Positions 34,756-48,814 are shown, counted from the first letter of the stretch. The stretch: 64,000 nt of DNA from Liquidambar formosana (GCA_039720395.1 CM077822.1:18183043-18247042); one strand, 5' to 3'. Program-made: numbers and translations. The notes: a model not told the origin generated them from the sequence alone.

Positions 34756-36424
34756 AGTCTGCCAAAACGTTTAGTAAATGATCCTGATGTCAAACATTAA
34801 AAGCTAAGAGACGATGGAATACACCCACAAAGAGATTTTGAGACATTATTACCACCAACAAATGTTAATGTTACCAACAGGCAAGCTAGCATTTTCAGAG
34901 TCTATTGGTATGTTGATTTGGGTCTATGGAGATCATAAATTCCGTACATATTCCTTGCTAATTGTGTCACATTAAAACATTGGTCACATAGAAAGAATAT
35001 AATTCTACAATGATTACTTGAACCTCGAAATTAAATGATTGGTGAAGGGTCGTAGGAATAGCTTTTGTAAGGTTTTACAACAAACAATTCAATTTGAATG
35101 TAATGTTGTTTTGATAGCTACAAATAATATTGTTTTGGTATATACTGTGTTTTTGGGGGGCCATTGTTTGTGTACAGTCCATTTGGGTTTTGGGGTTTGG
35201 GATTTTTCGTTAGCTTGAGGGTTTTAGCTTCCTGTTGGATTCGTGCTCCATGAAGCTTTCTCATAAGTCATCAATACAATTCGATTCCTATCAAAAATAG
35301 AAAAAAGAAGGGTTGGAAAAGCTTTAGGTCAAACTGGTTCAAGTGGAAGTCAAAACCAATAGAAATTTCGCTGGGAGGAATGTGTCCAACTCATTCAGTG
35401 CATTTTAAAGGGCCAGTTGCTAAAGTTTCTGAAAATATGATTTCATCAAATGGCTAGATCATTTATATGGGCTTCTCCATACGTCCAAGGGTTACAATCA
35501 TTTAACTCAATTAGGACTTGTATAACCACAACTCGAACCCAGTAATGTCCCCTCACCACATCCATAGTAGGGTAGCGATCTAAATTAGTTAGGGTCGGGC
35601 AGGCTACTTGCCTGGTTAAGATCTCATTACCATTATGCCGTTACCAACCTATACCTACCTACAATATAGCATATCTTCTCTCCCTTTTCAAACTTTAAAT
35701 TCTACATTCACCAAATTTATTCACTAGTTGATGTATTTTTATTAATTACCACAACATTATCATTGACGCATTAGTCCGTAAACAAATTAGGTAAATGAAA
35801 ATGATAGCATTTTCCTATTTCTCGAAGTCTAAGTGGGGCTCAACTATGGTGGAGAGATTTTTGTCCTCCCTTCTGTGAGACTTCACACTCGAGCAGCCAC
35901 AGTGAGTGAGTAAATCATGGAGGGCCATCAAGTGGGCTTATTTCAATGGACTGTCCATTGCAATGGAGAGGATCCTTGGCTTTACATTGGGTACCTACCT
36001 AACTGCATTTAGTATTTATTACATGCTAATCCAATGTTATAGTTTGTTCAGTACTACTGTCCATTTGCCAGGTCTCCAATTAGTATTAAGTATTCTTAAA
36101 ATTAAGATGATTTATCATGAGCTTAATTTAACCTTAATTGGAATTCTTTCCTTGAAACCATTCTTATAGTTTTCTGGTTTGCCCTTTCCACTGTGGAGAG
36201 AACTTTGTTTAAAATTAAATTCTAATTCATCAAAATGGAGCTTAGTGTTAGTACTATTGACTTACTAATACTGCGTTTGGTAGGTTGGAATTGGAGTGCA
36301 AATGGAATGAAATACAACGTAAGTGGGATAATTGTGGTTCAACTTTTCATGATAAGTTTTGAAGGTTGCTATGCCCAATTGAGTGCTGTGCCTCCTTTGT
36401 TCTCTCACTCCTATGCAAACTAAC
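34756..36424. other. Downstream region of the zinc-finger locus, no gene seen
   Basis: The first few hundred bases are probably 3' UTR of the zinc-finger locus. The rest is unique or decayed sequence with only short chance frames. Confidence 0.5.
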
Positions 36425-36765
36425 TAGGGTTTGGAGATGTAATAGTTTCAAAATCACCGATGGAAGGAATTGAATTGAAGTAGGAGGGGCAAATTATGAG
36501 CTTAGCCCATGAATAAATTGGGTGCTTCTAATGGTAACATGAGTTCTTGATCCAATGTCAACTAATTAAGATATTCTCTGAAATATGGAATATAATGGAT
36601 ACACCAAATGGGTCGGTCATTAGCGGTTCAGAAAATGGTGGAAGGGGACTGTGAAATGTGTCAAGATCCAATTTTAAAAAATTAAGATATTATCTGATAT
36701 GTGAAAACACCAAATGGGTTGGTCATTAGCGGTTCAGAAGATGGTGGAAGGGGACTGCATGGGAA
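36425..36765 (+). repeat. Dispersed repeat, copy A (with internal duplication)
   Basis: GGTTTGGAGATGTAATAGTTTC.. to ..GTGGAAGGGGACTG. The part with ACACCAAATGGGT.GGTCATTAGCGGTTCAGAA occurs twice inside. Related copies lie at 39625-39915 and 40953-41150. No coding function seen. Confidence 0.75.
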
Positions 36766-37997
36766 GTCTATCCAGATTGATATGGCAATTCACTTCGCCT
36801 TGAATTTGAGAACAAAACGATCACCCTTAATTGTAGCATTATCTCAACAACTGCAGAAGCATTGTCACACATTCATTTGCATCTCTATTACGGGGTAGTA
36901 CTATATTATGCTAATTTCTTTAAAGGGTGAGGATCGAGTGGCACAACTTTTATACTCTCTCCTTTTTCTTTTTTTTTCTTCTTTAAAAAAAAAAAAAAAA
37001 AAAAAAACTCATTTCTTAAGTCATTAGATCTCATAAGATCCCATGGTCTCATTATTACAATTTTTTTTCCCCAATTTAAATTTTATGGAGACCTATTAAT
37101 CTAGTGAGATCTAACGATTTAAGAATTGTGAAAAACATTGGATGTAAAAATTATATCGATCCTCTCATCCTATACCATCTTTAAAAGTGCCATAGTGATT
37201 TCATAAACTACTTGTGTACCTTCAATTACTTAAAGATTTAAAAAAAAAATTTATAATTCAATTACTTGGGAATAATATTTCGCCAATCTAATCGTTCGAT
37301 TAGGTACTCTATTCATGCATGTTATGCATGCCAAAGTTTAAGTAAATCGGATATCAGGAAGCGTTTGATCTGTAAACTTATATATATATATATATATATA
37401 AATAAAACTATAATTTAGGTACCTTATTAATGACATACCTCCTAATAGCCGATTCACTTGAAATTCAGCATGCATGACATGCATGAATAGAGAACCTAAT
37501 TCAACGATTGAATTCACGAAATATTATTTTCACATAAAATATTGAGGGGTGTAAAAGTAAAATGTTTTACATCAAGTGTAAATGGATCCCTCCCTTAGCT
37601 TCTATATTGTTTTTGGAAACTCTGGTGGAGTTATTCATTGATAAGAGAAGACAAAAAAAAATGGAAGAAAGGAATAGAGAGAGATATCATGTCGAATGTG
37701 TGTCAGAGGAGTGTCATGTCTGACATAGACACGACACCTCTAGAGAACTGTCCATGATTCTTAGGGTGACGTTCTTGGTTTGAGTCTTAGGGTCTATTTG
37801 GAAAACTGTAAAAGGAGGCATGGATTTAAAGAAAAGGCTCTCGACATACTCACTAGCCTAGTTAATTTCATTAAGGCACAAGAGGTATCAACAATTGATC
37901 GAGGAATATAGCAGAACCAACAATTCCCATTTGGCCTACTAGATAGCTTCGGGTTCACTAAAGGGAAGCTTCTTGAAGAAGCAAAAAGCAACACCAA

Positions 37998-39330
37998 GTG
38001 TAGACACCATATTTTCACCCCTATGATAGCATTAATTTAAGTTTTGAAGTGTTCAGTAGCTTCTAAACCTTGAAGGACACTTTTTACTCTTTAAGCTTCC
38101 TTTTTACATTTCATCACTTGCTTTAGGTGCATGTAGGATATATTAGTGTATTTTGGTTTAATTACAGAAAGATTTGGATGGTTAATAAGAACTTTTGCGA
38201 CTTGGAAGGCAATTTTATCATTCTTCTCATATCTTTTCCAATTAACCTCAAAATTTGACCCTTCGAGACCATTGAGGTCTCAACTCCTGTGTGACACTTG
38301 ACTTCTGGTTAAGTTTTTAGAGTGGTGTTACAAATGACATGGTTTTTAAATGGAGCTTCCATTGATAAATTTTCCAATAAAAATGGGGTGTCTACACGAG
38401 ATTACTAACTTATTTCTTGCAATTTTAACCAAGGCTTGACATATTAAATTGAATATTAGAATAGATTGAGTAACTTAGTGCCCCGACGCAAAGAGATGGA
38501 GCTACTATGAAAAAACTCATAAGATCGAGATAAAAACAAATAAAATCAAGTCATGTAGTTGAACTTTTATAAAGGACCATGATTTTCTTTTAACCTTATT
38601 TAAGATTTCAATTGTTTTTAAAAGGAGTTATTTTCAAAAACACTGTTTTTCAATCAACTTGATGGTGTCCTAACATAAAGGGATAAGGTTACCTTGAAAA
38701 ATCCCAAAAATGTCGTCTTTCGACAAATTTTGTTAAGAGTTAATTCCCCAAATTATTTCTTTTCAAACGGCTAAATTCTAGACGGAATGATGCCAACTTT
38801 CAATCATTTAAAACAATCTGTCATCTAGATTAGTGTTGTCGCTACTTCTTGGAGAGAGAGAGACGGGGACCTTTCCATCTTTTCCCTTGTGTGGGTAAGT
38901 GACTTGATCATCTGGCACGCCGAATATGCCCTTTCTCGCATGTTGTGTGATGAATTGTTGTGTTTCCTATTGGATGGTGATTAAAATAAAATGGTTCAAA
39001 GACTCCTTTCGAGGGTGCCTTTCTTCATTTAGTCATGTGAACACAACTTAAAGAAGAAAGGCTTAGAGTCGCCACCTACCATATATTTATAGACGTGGAA
39101 GGTCATCTCTAAGGCTTTTGGTTGTCCTTATTATTTTAAATGTAAAATGACTCCTAAATATAGTCTATAAACCAAAGATCCGGGTAAGGAGGCTCTATTA
39201 TGGGTAGGAAAGGTGTTAGGCACCCGCCACATCTGTTAACAAACGGTTGCCTTGAATCATCAGCTTAATTTAATAAATCCATTCTTGAAGTGAAATCCCA
39301 ACTTGAGGCTAGAAATACTAAATAAATATA
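37998..39330. mobile_element. LTR retrotransposon debris (Ogre/Tat-like ends)
   Basis: TGTAGACACC at 37998 and the inverse GGTGTCTACA ending at 38395 are LTR-type termini facing each other. Around 39065-39235, AGAGTCGCCACCTACC and GGTGTTAGGCACCCGCC match the 3' block of the solo LTRs at 29050-29240 in minus orientation. No coding frame. Fragments of at least two insertions. Confidence 0.6.
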
Positions 39331-39624
39331 TCATCCTAGGTTGTGACATTACTTAAACCTTATTTACAATTATCTACGTAGCCGGGTAAGCTTGAGGGTT
39401 TAAAAACATGGTATCATTCCCTTTCAGAAATGAACCATTTTCAATAAAAGACAATAAAAATCAAATCTTTATAAAAGCAACATCATGGGTTTTTTTCAAG
39501 GTAACTTCGTCCCGCCATGTTAGGACACCACAAAATTCACAAAGAACGAAGCTTAAGAGTGAATCTTTTCAAAGCAACAATAACAACCAACTCTTTACAA
39601 AAATTAAGAGAAAATCGACATCGT

Positions 39625-39915
39625 GGGTTTGGAGATGTAATAGTTTCAAAATCACCGATGGAAGGAATTAAATTGAAGTAGAGGGGCAAATTATGAGCTC
39701 AGCCTATGAATAAATTGGGTGCTTCTAATGATAACATGAGTTCTTGATCTAATGTTAACTAATTAAGATATTCTCTGAAATGTGGAATATAATGGATACA
39801 CCAAATGGGTCGGTCGTTAACAATTCAGAAATGGTGGAAGGGGACTGTGAAATGTGATATGATCCAATGTTAAAAAATTAAGATATTATATGATATGTGG
39901 AAACACCAAATGGGT
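39625..39915 (+). repeat. Dispersed repeat, copy B
   Basis: Near-identical to 36427-36720 (GAGATGTAATAGTTTCAAAA, CCGATGGAAGGAATT, AAATTGGGTGCTTCTAATG). It stops abruptly at AAATGGGTTAG, where unrelated sequence begins. Confidence 0.75.
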
Positions 39916-40952
39916 TAGTGTCGCTACCCCCTAGAAAGGATCCCCACGTTCTGCGGGAGTGGTGTGAGGGGTCGTCATCGCGGTGTCAGGCGCATTGGAT
40001 GCGCCCTGGTGCTGATTGATTGAAACACTTTCCCTTGGGAGAGAACAACAAAAACAAAAACGTTGTATTTGATTTCAAACCAACCCAATTTAGATTTTTA
40101 TATAAAATTTTCTCCCAAGTAATCAAGCAATTCAAATCTCCACTAAAAATAGCAAATATAATACCCAACATCAAGATATTTTCATTTTATAGGTGGATTT
40201 TTCACCAAAAGCAAACTATATTACCAAGTGTATATTAGAACAGAAAAGTTTCTAATTATACCCCAATTGTTATTTTTTTTTTTTTTAATCACAAAAAGAA
40301 ATGAAATTTTCCCATTCAATCACTTTATCAAACAGCTGGTGTGACCATTCTCTTTACTAAAACACCACAAGCTATGAAAAATACTTCCAAATGCACAATA
40401 AACCAAATCTCACAAACTCTATGAATACAAATCCCATAATATCATGCAAATACTTGTATTACCACATAGTATAGCCAACATCATGAAAAATCGAACCAAG
40501 AAATCCCAAAATGATATTAAAAAAAACTGTAAAAAAGGAAAAGGAAACTGAAGAATAAGGAGAAGAAAAATACTTTCTTCTTTCACTATAGTAGCCCAAG
40601 GTTCGAGAAAGAAGTGTGTGACGAATGTTAATTGCGATGATTTGAAGGGCAGAAAACTTGGAAGTCACAAACTTGATCTTACTGCAGCGGTTTAGCAGGA
40701 CAAAGATTAAAACAAAATCCACTATAGGAGAGGTGTTGAAGGAGAAGAGAGTTGTGGCTTGTGGGCTATGGAATCCAATGGCGCATCGGGTTAGTGACTA
40801 CCCAACGTGTCCTAGTTGTCAACCCGATAAAACCCAATTATTAATTGGGTTTATTTGGGTGAACCAATGAGACCCATTTAATAAAACATACCCAAACCCA
40901 TTTAATACTGGTGGATTTGAACGGGTCCATGGGTTTGGGTTTAAATTGCCAC

Positions 40953-41150
40953 CCCTAATCCAATGTCAACTAATTAAGATATTCTTTGAAATATGGAATA
41001 TAATGGATACGCCAAATGGGTCGGTCGTTAACAGTTCAAAAAATAGTGGAAGGGGACTGTGAAATGTGACATGATTCAATGTTAAAAAATTAAGATATTA
41101 TCTGATATGTGGAAACACCAAATGGGTTGGTCGTTAGCGGTTCAGAAGAT
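40953..41150 (+). repeat. Dispersed repeat, copy C (5'-truncated)
   Basis: Starts at CCAATGTCAACTAATTAAG and follows copies A and B to GGTTCAGAAGAT. Lies about 1.04 kb after the break in copy B. Confidence 0.75.
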
Positions 41151-42219
41151 AATACTAACATAATTTTTTTAAGCTAGCCACCCCAACCTACAATTCTTGA
41201 CTCCGCCCCTACTTAAGGGTTGCAATAACCACCCCCTAGATTTTATTTGGGAAAATTAGGAAAAGTTGTTCAAAAATGAAACCATTTAGGACAAAATGGG
41301 ATATACTCCATTTTTTATTTTAAAAGGGTAAGTGAGACTTTTAATTTTTTAAACAGGGGCATTTTTATATAATTTCTATTAAGCCCTTCTGATAAATATT
41401 CAAAATAATTTCCTTAATTAGATTAAATTACCAAAATACTCTCTTCCATGTGCATTAAATTATGTAGATACCCCACCCTATGCTCCTTGCTCACTCTAGT
41501 CTCTCATTATCACTTATGAGGACATTCAAGAGCCATCAAAGGCCAATGTTGTTAATTCTCACTCTTATTAACACTTTTTATTCTTTATTTATTTAGTTTT
41601 GGGGGATGCAACATTTATAAAAATCGATTTTTTTAGAAAAACTAACTTACAAAAATAACATAACAAAAGCCAAAAACTAGTTGTAAACAAAGCTTCAGAA
41701 TTTGTATGGGCCTATCTTGCCATAGCATGAGCATCCCCATTCATAGCTTTTGGCACAAAACTAAAACTTGCAGTATTGACCCCTTAAGCCTTTCCACAAA
41801 ATCTGTTGGAAATATTGTTAGGAATTTCTATTAATTAATAATAACACAATAAACATCAACATGAATTTAGTTAATAATAATCAACAATAATAATATTACA
41901 AGAAATAGAGTTTAGAATAGCCTACAATTTGAATCAAGGCATGCTGCGAAGCGCTATGCTTAGAGAAAACACGCCCCTGCCTGCACTAGGTTTGCATGAC
42001 GTTTCTATCCCAAGATACAATGATCCTCCGAGTAGCCTCGTGTGTAGCTAAGACTTCCCACGAACCTCGAATCACCCATATGCTCCAAATGCACAAAATA
42101 TATTCATATAAAATATGAAAAGAACTCAAAGTGCATAACAAACATGGAGATATAGATGCTGTATATTTTCAGCATACATAAGAGCTCTTCTTTATTATAC
42201 CCCTTCATCTCCATACATA

Positions 42220-42250
<31 letters not shown>

Positions 42251-42446
42251 ATAAAAAGTATAATCTCCAATAATAATGGTATAGCAAAGTAGTGGTGTGT
42301 AAGTTACCTCCACCTACTTACTCATCACCATAAAGTAAAATAAAGGAAGTAAATAAAAGGTCATTTATAGGTCACACCTACATTAACCAAATAGAATAAA
42401 TTGAAATAAAGGCCATAAATAATAACAAATAACTTAAATTAATTTT

Positions 42447-42546
42447 NNNNNNNNNNNNNNNNNNNNNNNNNNNNNNNNNNNNNNNNNNNNNNNNNNNNNN
42501 NNNNNNNNNNNNNNNNNNNNNNNNNNNNNNNNNNNNNNNNNNNNNN
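42447..42546. other. Assembly gap, 100 N
   Basis: Exactly 100 N, the usual placeholder for a gap of unknown size. The two sides need not be adjacent in the genome. Confidence 0.99.
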
Positions 42547-43129
42547 CTGGATTTCTTAATGAGAATTTATTGGAAAAGTTGTTTGGGGTTGGAAGCAAGT
42601 TTTGATTGTATTTCATGCTATTAGGCTGCTGAGATAGATGGGAAGGATGTTGCTATGCTTCTTTGCTTCTTAGTAGATTCTTATTATAGCTGGAATGTGC
42701 TTTGATGGCTTTAGATTTAGCTACATAAAGGGTGCTGGCATTAGAAGGAGACAATAAGAGGCTATTTTGTTCGTATCCTTCTTGCTGCAAAAATTATAAG
42801 ATTTAGTTTATAGGTGGCTTCATACTATAATTTACCATTTTTGGAGACATGTAAAACCCATTTCAACTAAGCCAAATAGTTGTATTAATTTTACCTTTGT
42901 AAAGGTAAGGTTTTTGTTATAAACCCAAAATTTTGATGCTAAATAGGAATTTGGTTACGGCCTTCCTATACAATGCGAGTGTAAGCTTTGCCCACTTTTT
43001 AGTCTTTAGTATGTAAATGATTGCGGTAGTCTGCATTCTTAGCATTAAGTATATGGTATCGTAACATCTTATTTGAAATGGCCTAGTTAACATCACGGCG
43101 TAAACGTAATTCACATCAAAACAACAAAC

Positions 43130-43260
43130 TACATATAGTCGACCATAAACAAATTATAGTCAACTATAAATGAATTTCAAAACTAAAATAAACTTTCTAT
43201 CTGTATAGTCGACTATAACATGTTATAGTTGATATAATGTTTGCCAGTCGACTATTGAAT
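43130..43260. repeat. Clustered TAGTCGACTATA-like palindromes
   Basis: TATAGTCGACCATAAA, TTATAGTCAACTATAA, TATAGTCGACTATAA, TTATAGTTGATATAA and CAGTCGACTATTG fall within 130 bp. They look like variants of one palindrome. Confidence 0.6.
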
Positions 43261-43609
43261 ATTCAAAATTCAATTTCAACTACTTCAACTTTGTTTATTA
43301 TGTCGAATAAAATGATATAGTCAACTTAGCGGTCGAGATACTTATGGTCGGGCTGCCACATAGGCCTCCATGTAAGGCACGTGCGCATCATGTGCACTTT
43401 TCATCCATTTCTGTAAGGAATTGTCATGGCCCTGACCACATTGCAACAAGAGTTTAAAAGTTGTCAACTAAATTGAGACATTCTAAGTTTGTAGACCAAT
43501 TGAAAACTACCCCCCAAAGTTGAGGTATTAAATAATTAAACCCTAAATTCATTGATAGGTAATGTAATTACATCTAAGGGAAGGTGCATCTTCCATATAT
43601 AAAATGGCT

Positions 43610-43800
43610 ATTAAAAAAAAAATGCTCATTAAATTTAGATTTAGAAAAAACATTTTTCTACAGTTATTTAACATGGTGTTTTTTAAGAGACATCGGATCA
43701 ATTTTTATGAAAATCTTTTATATTTTCATAAAATCTAAAATGTAAATAGTGGGAGATGGAAAGCAAGTTGTGGGTGCCAATAGAAGCCCCTTATTTTTTC
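43610..43800. mobile_element. Truncated copy of the Mutator-type MITE family
   Basis: Contains the terminal phrase GGGTGCCAATAGAAGCCCC (compare 63100-63117) and the AACATGGTGTTTTTTAAGAGACATC core. The left arm is missing. Confidence 0.6.
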
Positions 43801-44176
43801 CAAAATATAGGGGAAAGTAATTATCCCAAGTAGAAGGATTAGTCTAGCTTTGGCCTAAATTATTTGCAATACTGGCTAGATGATTAGCCGTTGAAACATG
43901 TCTTGAATTTAATGGCTTCAAAATTTTCCAACTTGAGCATCATGATACTCCCCGATCTTGATATTCTTTCCTTAAACTATCGATAACAATTTAGAATTTC
44001 CTTCAAGTTGCACTTGGTATAACCTCTTTGCCAAGCTTGAAGCAAACCATTCAAGCATTGTGCATGTCGCTACCAAGACCAAAATTGAGGATGCAATGAA
44101 TGAGACGTGAAACAATTTGAAGAGAGAAAGTTTTTTAGCCCACACACACAGAGATACATACATTAATATAAAAATT

Positions 44177-45439
44177 CGGTTTAATTACATTTTTATATTT
44201 TATACCATCAACTTTCGGCGGTAATCTCAATTTAGTCTATGAATTTGATATTGACTCAATTTTGGGACAATTTTTAATTTTGTGTTTCAATGTAGGACAA
44301 GGGGTAACAGACGTTAGAATTTTTAACAGAGCAATCACGTGCCCTGCACATGCTGCTGATGTGGATCCCACGTGGCATAACCCTCTCTAGGTTAATTATT
44401 TTTTTATACCATCAACTTTGGAGGTAGTCTCAATTTAGTCCACGAACTTGACATTGACTCAATTTTGGGACAATTTTTTACTTTATGTTTCAATGTGCGA
44501 CAGGGGTAAAGAATGTTAGGAATTGATTTTAAATTTTGAAAATATCTAGAAAATTATTAAAATTTAGAAATTGATTTTAAATATTGATTTTGGGAAATAA
44601 TTGTTCAAATAATCATTTCCTAATTTTTATTTTTTTCTTTAAAAAAGGCATAAAATTCTTAAAATTTTGAAATAATTGTTCAAATAATCACTTCTCTCTT
44701 TGATATCTCATTTGTTTCTCAATGAAACGAGGTGATTCAAAAGCTGTTTTGAAGATTATTAAAAAATCTACAAGTCTATCTACGTCAAATATGAAAAATG
44801 TTTCAAAACAAGTTCTGATTTAATGGTTACAAATTGGGTATATATCTTATGGATCATCGCAGGTACCCAAGATGGTAACCATGCGCTCAAGGTGATATTT
44901 AGGCACAGTGGGGATAGGAGGATGTGATCATGTGTATGGAGAAGATGCTCTTCATGCACGTGTATATGCTCTTTATTTATTTATTTTTTTTTCAGTAGAG
45001 AGAAAATGCAACAGAAACAAGAGGCAGAGACTAGAGAAAGTTTGACGCCATGTAGAATCCATATCAACAACATGTGTGGAGCATGTGACTACTTCGTTAA
45101 AAATCCTAATGTCCGTCACCCCTATCCCACATTGAAATACAAAGTTAAAAATTGTCCCAAAATTTAGTCAATGTCAAGTTTGTGGACTAACTTAAGACTA
45201 CTCTCAAAGTTGATAGTACAAAAAAACATTTAACCCTGAGTTTTTTATGCCACGTGGGATCCACATCAGCAATACATGTAGGGCACGTGATTGCTCCGTT
45301 AAAAATCCTAAAGTTCATCACCCCCTACCCCACATTGAAACACAAAGTTAAAAATTGTTCCAAAATTGAGTCAATGTCAAATTCATGGACTAAATTGAGA
45401 TTATTTCCAAAATTGATGGTACAAAAATGTAATTAACCC
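44177..45439. mobile_element. Compound inverted-repeat element (two nested terminal repeats)
   Basis: GGTTTAATTACATTTTTATA at the left pairs with TACAAAAATGTAATTAACCC at the right. A second, similar pair lies inside (about 44390-44520 with 45100-45237). Both arms carry TCAATTTTGGGACAATTTTT-type sequence and GTGGATCCCACGTGGCA. Looks like one foldback element inserted in, or duplicated within, another. Confidence 0.7.
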
Positions 45440-45649
45440 TATAAATTCTATGTGATGCATGAGTTCATCATGTTGCCATTTTTTATTTTTGTCTATGTAC
45501 TTTTCTAGCAAATAAATAATCGCTACACCAAGGTTAAATTATCGATCACTTTGTATCCATTACGATTTAGATAGACTTAAATTATAAATTAACATAATAA
45601 ATAAAAGAAAAAGGAAGTTGAATTCCAGACTCACCCATATAAAAATGGG

Positions 45650-47350
45650 GGCTTTGGCCACAAGTCCAATTTTTAGGACTTATGTGCGCATTAGTCCCTT
45701 AAAAATTCTTATGTAGCCCTAGGTCTACCAAGCAATCCTTAGGACCAAAATACCCTTCTATGTACTATATTTACATTCTTAGTAAAAATATCGTTCCCTA
45801 TCTTTCTCCCTCTCCCTCTCCTTCTCCTCTTCTCTCTCCCTAGCCTCTCCCTTTCTCTCTTTCTTTCTGTCTGCAAGTTTTTTCTTTTTACACTCCATCA
45901 AAAGTTGTGATGCTAAAAACCATGGTCACCGACGATGTAGCTGCTCACCCAAAAAGCCTCCATTTTTTGACTGTATGAAGTCGATCAGATGTGCAAAGCT
46001 AGCACTCAAATTTCTGTTCTTTTTTTCGACAAAGCAAGTGGCGTGCAAAGAAGAAACCTCCATTTTTCCTAACGAAGGAGGTGCTCAATCATCAGGTTTG
46101 ATAGCGTGGTGGCTCATCATCATTAAGCGCTCCAAATTTGAACCAATTTTTTGAACACTTAAATCTTGAGGAATATGATTTGAGCACGTAATGACAATTT
46201 TGAAAAACATTGATGGCAGTTAAGGGTTAAGACAAGATGGAGAACCATGATCTTTCTACTCTAGAGGTATTTGTTGACCAAGACCATGAAGCTTATACAA
46301 CCAATATCCTATAAGTTACCCATCCCAACCTATTAGCAACTTAAGGGGATGGCGATATTTTTATTATGGAGCTAGAAGATATAGAAACACTGATTATGGT
46401 AGATTCTTAAGTATCTAAAAATTGCTCTAGTTCTATAACTTTTACAATTTCTAATAGAACTAACATTAAGTTACTAGTATAATTCTAAAACAGTTAGGTG
46501 TAATTCTAAACAGTTACATGTAACTGTTTTAGAAAACCCACATCAAACCATTTTAATTAGTTATAGTTACAAAATGTTTTAATAAGTTAGGTTTAATCAC
46601 AAATACTTAGATTCATCTATTTTCACAAGAATTTTAATCATATTACACAAAACATTGAAAATTTAATCACAAACAGTTACATGTAACTGTTTCACAAATT
46701 TCACTTCAAGAAATAAAATTTAGTCTCAATCCCCTAAATTTAACACTTTAATAAGTTGAATTTAGTCACAAACACTTAGATTAAATTTTTTATATAGAAT
46801 ATTATAGTTAGATTATATAAATATTTAAGATATAATTGTATTTTTTAAAACAGTTACATATAACTGTTTAACAAAATTTACTTCAAATGGTTAAAATTAG
46901 TCATAATCACTTAAATTTAATTGTTTTAATAAATTAAATTTAGGTATAAACACTTAGATTTAATTTTTCATAGAATATTGAAGTTAGATTATGCAAATAT
47001 TCAAAAATCTAATTTTTTTATAAACAGTTGAATAAAATTGTGTTTTATGTAGTTAGTTAATGTAATTGTTTTATTTTTATTTTTATTTTTTGGCATAATT
47101 TCATATTCATCATGAATCTTATTTTAAAGGTCTTGGCGAATAGATTCTAAAACTATAAATTTTATCGAAAACCGATAGATAGATTGAAAGTTATGCTATT
47201 TTAAAGTTTGAAAACAAAAAATAACAACTTAAGGGTATATTTGACTTTAAACACTTAAGATACACAATTGTTTCACTTAAAAGGGACTTATGGCCACATA
47301 AGTTTTTTCCATGAACTTATGCCTCCATAAGTTCAATGAAGTGGACTTTT
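45650..47350. mobile_element. Decayed AT-rich transposon-like region with TAACTGTT palindromes
   Basis: Bounded by related GGCCACAAGTCC / GGGACTTATGGCCACATAAG phrases at about 45656 and 47283. The AT-rich middle carries repeated palindromes at 46513, 46674 and 46853. No intact coding frame. Boundaries are approximate. Confidence 0.4.
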
Positions 47351-48667
47351 TCCTAATTTTCCCTATAAAAATATCATCAATCCTCCAAAGATTTATATAT
47401 CTTCAATGGATAAAGAAAAAATGTCCTAAAAGGGTTTTCAATTAAAATGTGGCTCAAGGCTTGGATCAACACACTATGTACATGAGTACTCAAGTTCTCA
47501 AATTCCCATTTTTTTCAGCCATTGTGTGCCCATCTTCTTATTGGTTGCTTAGGTACATGGTTAGAGATTATCACCCATAACTCACCTACTATCTAACCCC
47601 TTTTTAAATTTAAAAAAAAAAATTAAAATAAATAAATAAATAACGAAGAAGAAGAAGAAGAAGAAAAGAGAGAGAGACACAAAGAGTTGTGTCAACATAA
47701 AATTATTTATCCAAATTTTAAATTTTTTTAAAAAAAAATTGAGTGATTGCACATGCACACCGACTGTGCTTTTGTGCCAAATTAAGTCAAACCGTGAGAA
47801 CAGCTCCTTTCATACAAGGGTGAGGGTGGAAATAGGGTCCACTCATTAAGACATGCACCCTCATTTGATCCCAAATAAGTACCATCTTCGGTATGCTGTG
47901 GTTCCCATTATCACACACGAAAGGGACACCCCCTCTCTCTCTAACCACTATTTTCTTATCATTAAACAGGAAAATTATAATTTAAAAAAGAAAAAAAAAA
48001 AGAAAAGAAAAAAGAAAGGGTGTGTGGGGAAGAGGGTGGTCTTCTTATATGTCCCATCTAATTATCTCATTGGTCCAAACGACTCTTTATGCTGCTAAGA
48101 AAAGGGAGCATGGATTTGGATTCAGCTCTGCATTATCTGAATGAGGAAGCAGGGTTTCTTCTGAAAAGGAAGGTGGGCCCAATTGATATGCAAATCATTC
48201 AATTTTCTAAAGTGTTCCTTCTTAAGTAACATGCTTTTTGAAATTCTAGAGACAAATAATATCAATCTTCAGGAAATACCGACTCTCAAGAGTTTACAAT
48301 TTTTGAGAAATAAAATTCTTAGCAAACAAACAGTCCCCTAAAGAACATGGCTCAAAACGTAATAATAGAAAATATAAATTACAGGTATTAATTATTTTTG
48401 TTATTTTGACATTTTTTTTCTTTCCAAGATAAATAAAAAAACACACAATGTGTGCTATGACCTAGTAGAATCCAAACACATACTACATAAGCAGGGGCAA
48501 ATCCAAGATTTTTTTCTCACTGATTGCACGTAAGTGTTTGCACGTGTGCAAATGTGTATCATGGTTAAATTTGACCAAAATTAATAAATACTTAACCATG
48601 TTTAATCAAAATTAACCATTTTTTTTTCAATGGGATTGGGGCACTTTAGTAAATTTAATCAAAATTG

Positions 48668-48707
<40 letters not shown>
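48668..48707. repeat. (TA)n microsatellite
   Basis: About 20 TA units followed by a T run. Confidence 0.9.
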
Positions 48708-48716
<9 letters not shown>

Positions 48717-48814
48717 TTTTTAAATTACTGAAAATTGAGTGGTTGCCCATGCACACACGGACACCCTCTTGTATTCGCTCCTGCACACAAGGGTTTATTC
48801 TTTGGAGTAATTCT

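Noticed and set aside
42434..42616. 60-codon frame across the gap
   Set aside because: It is mostly N and has no meaning.
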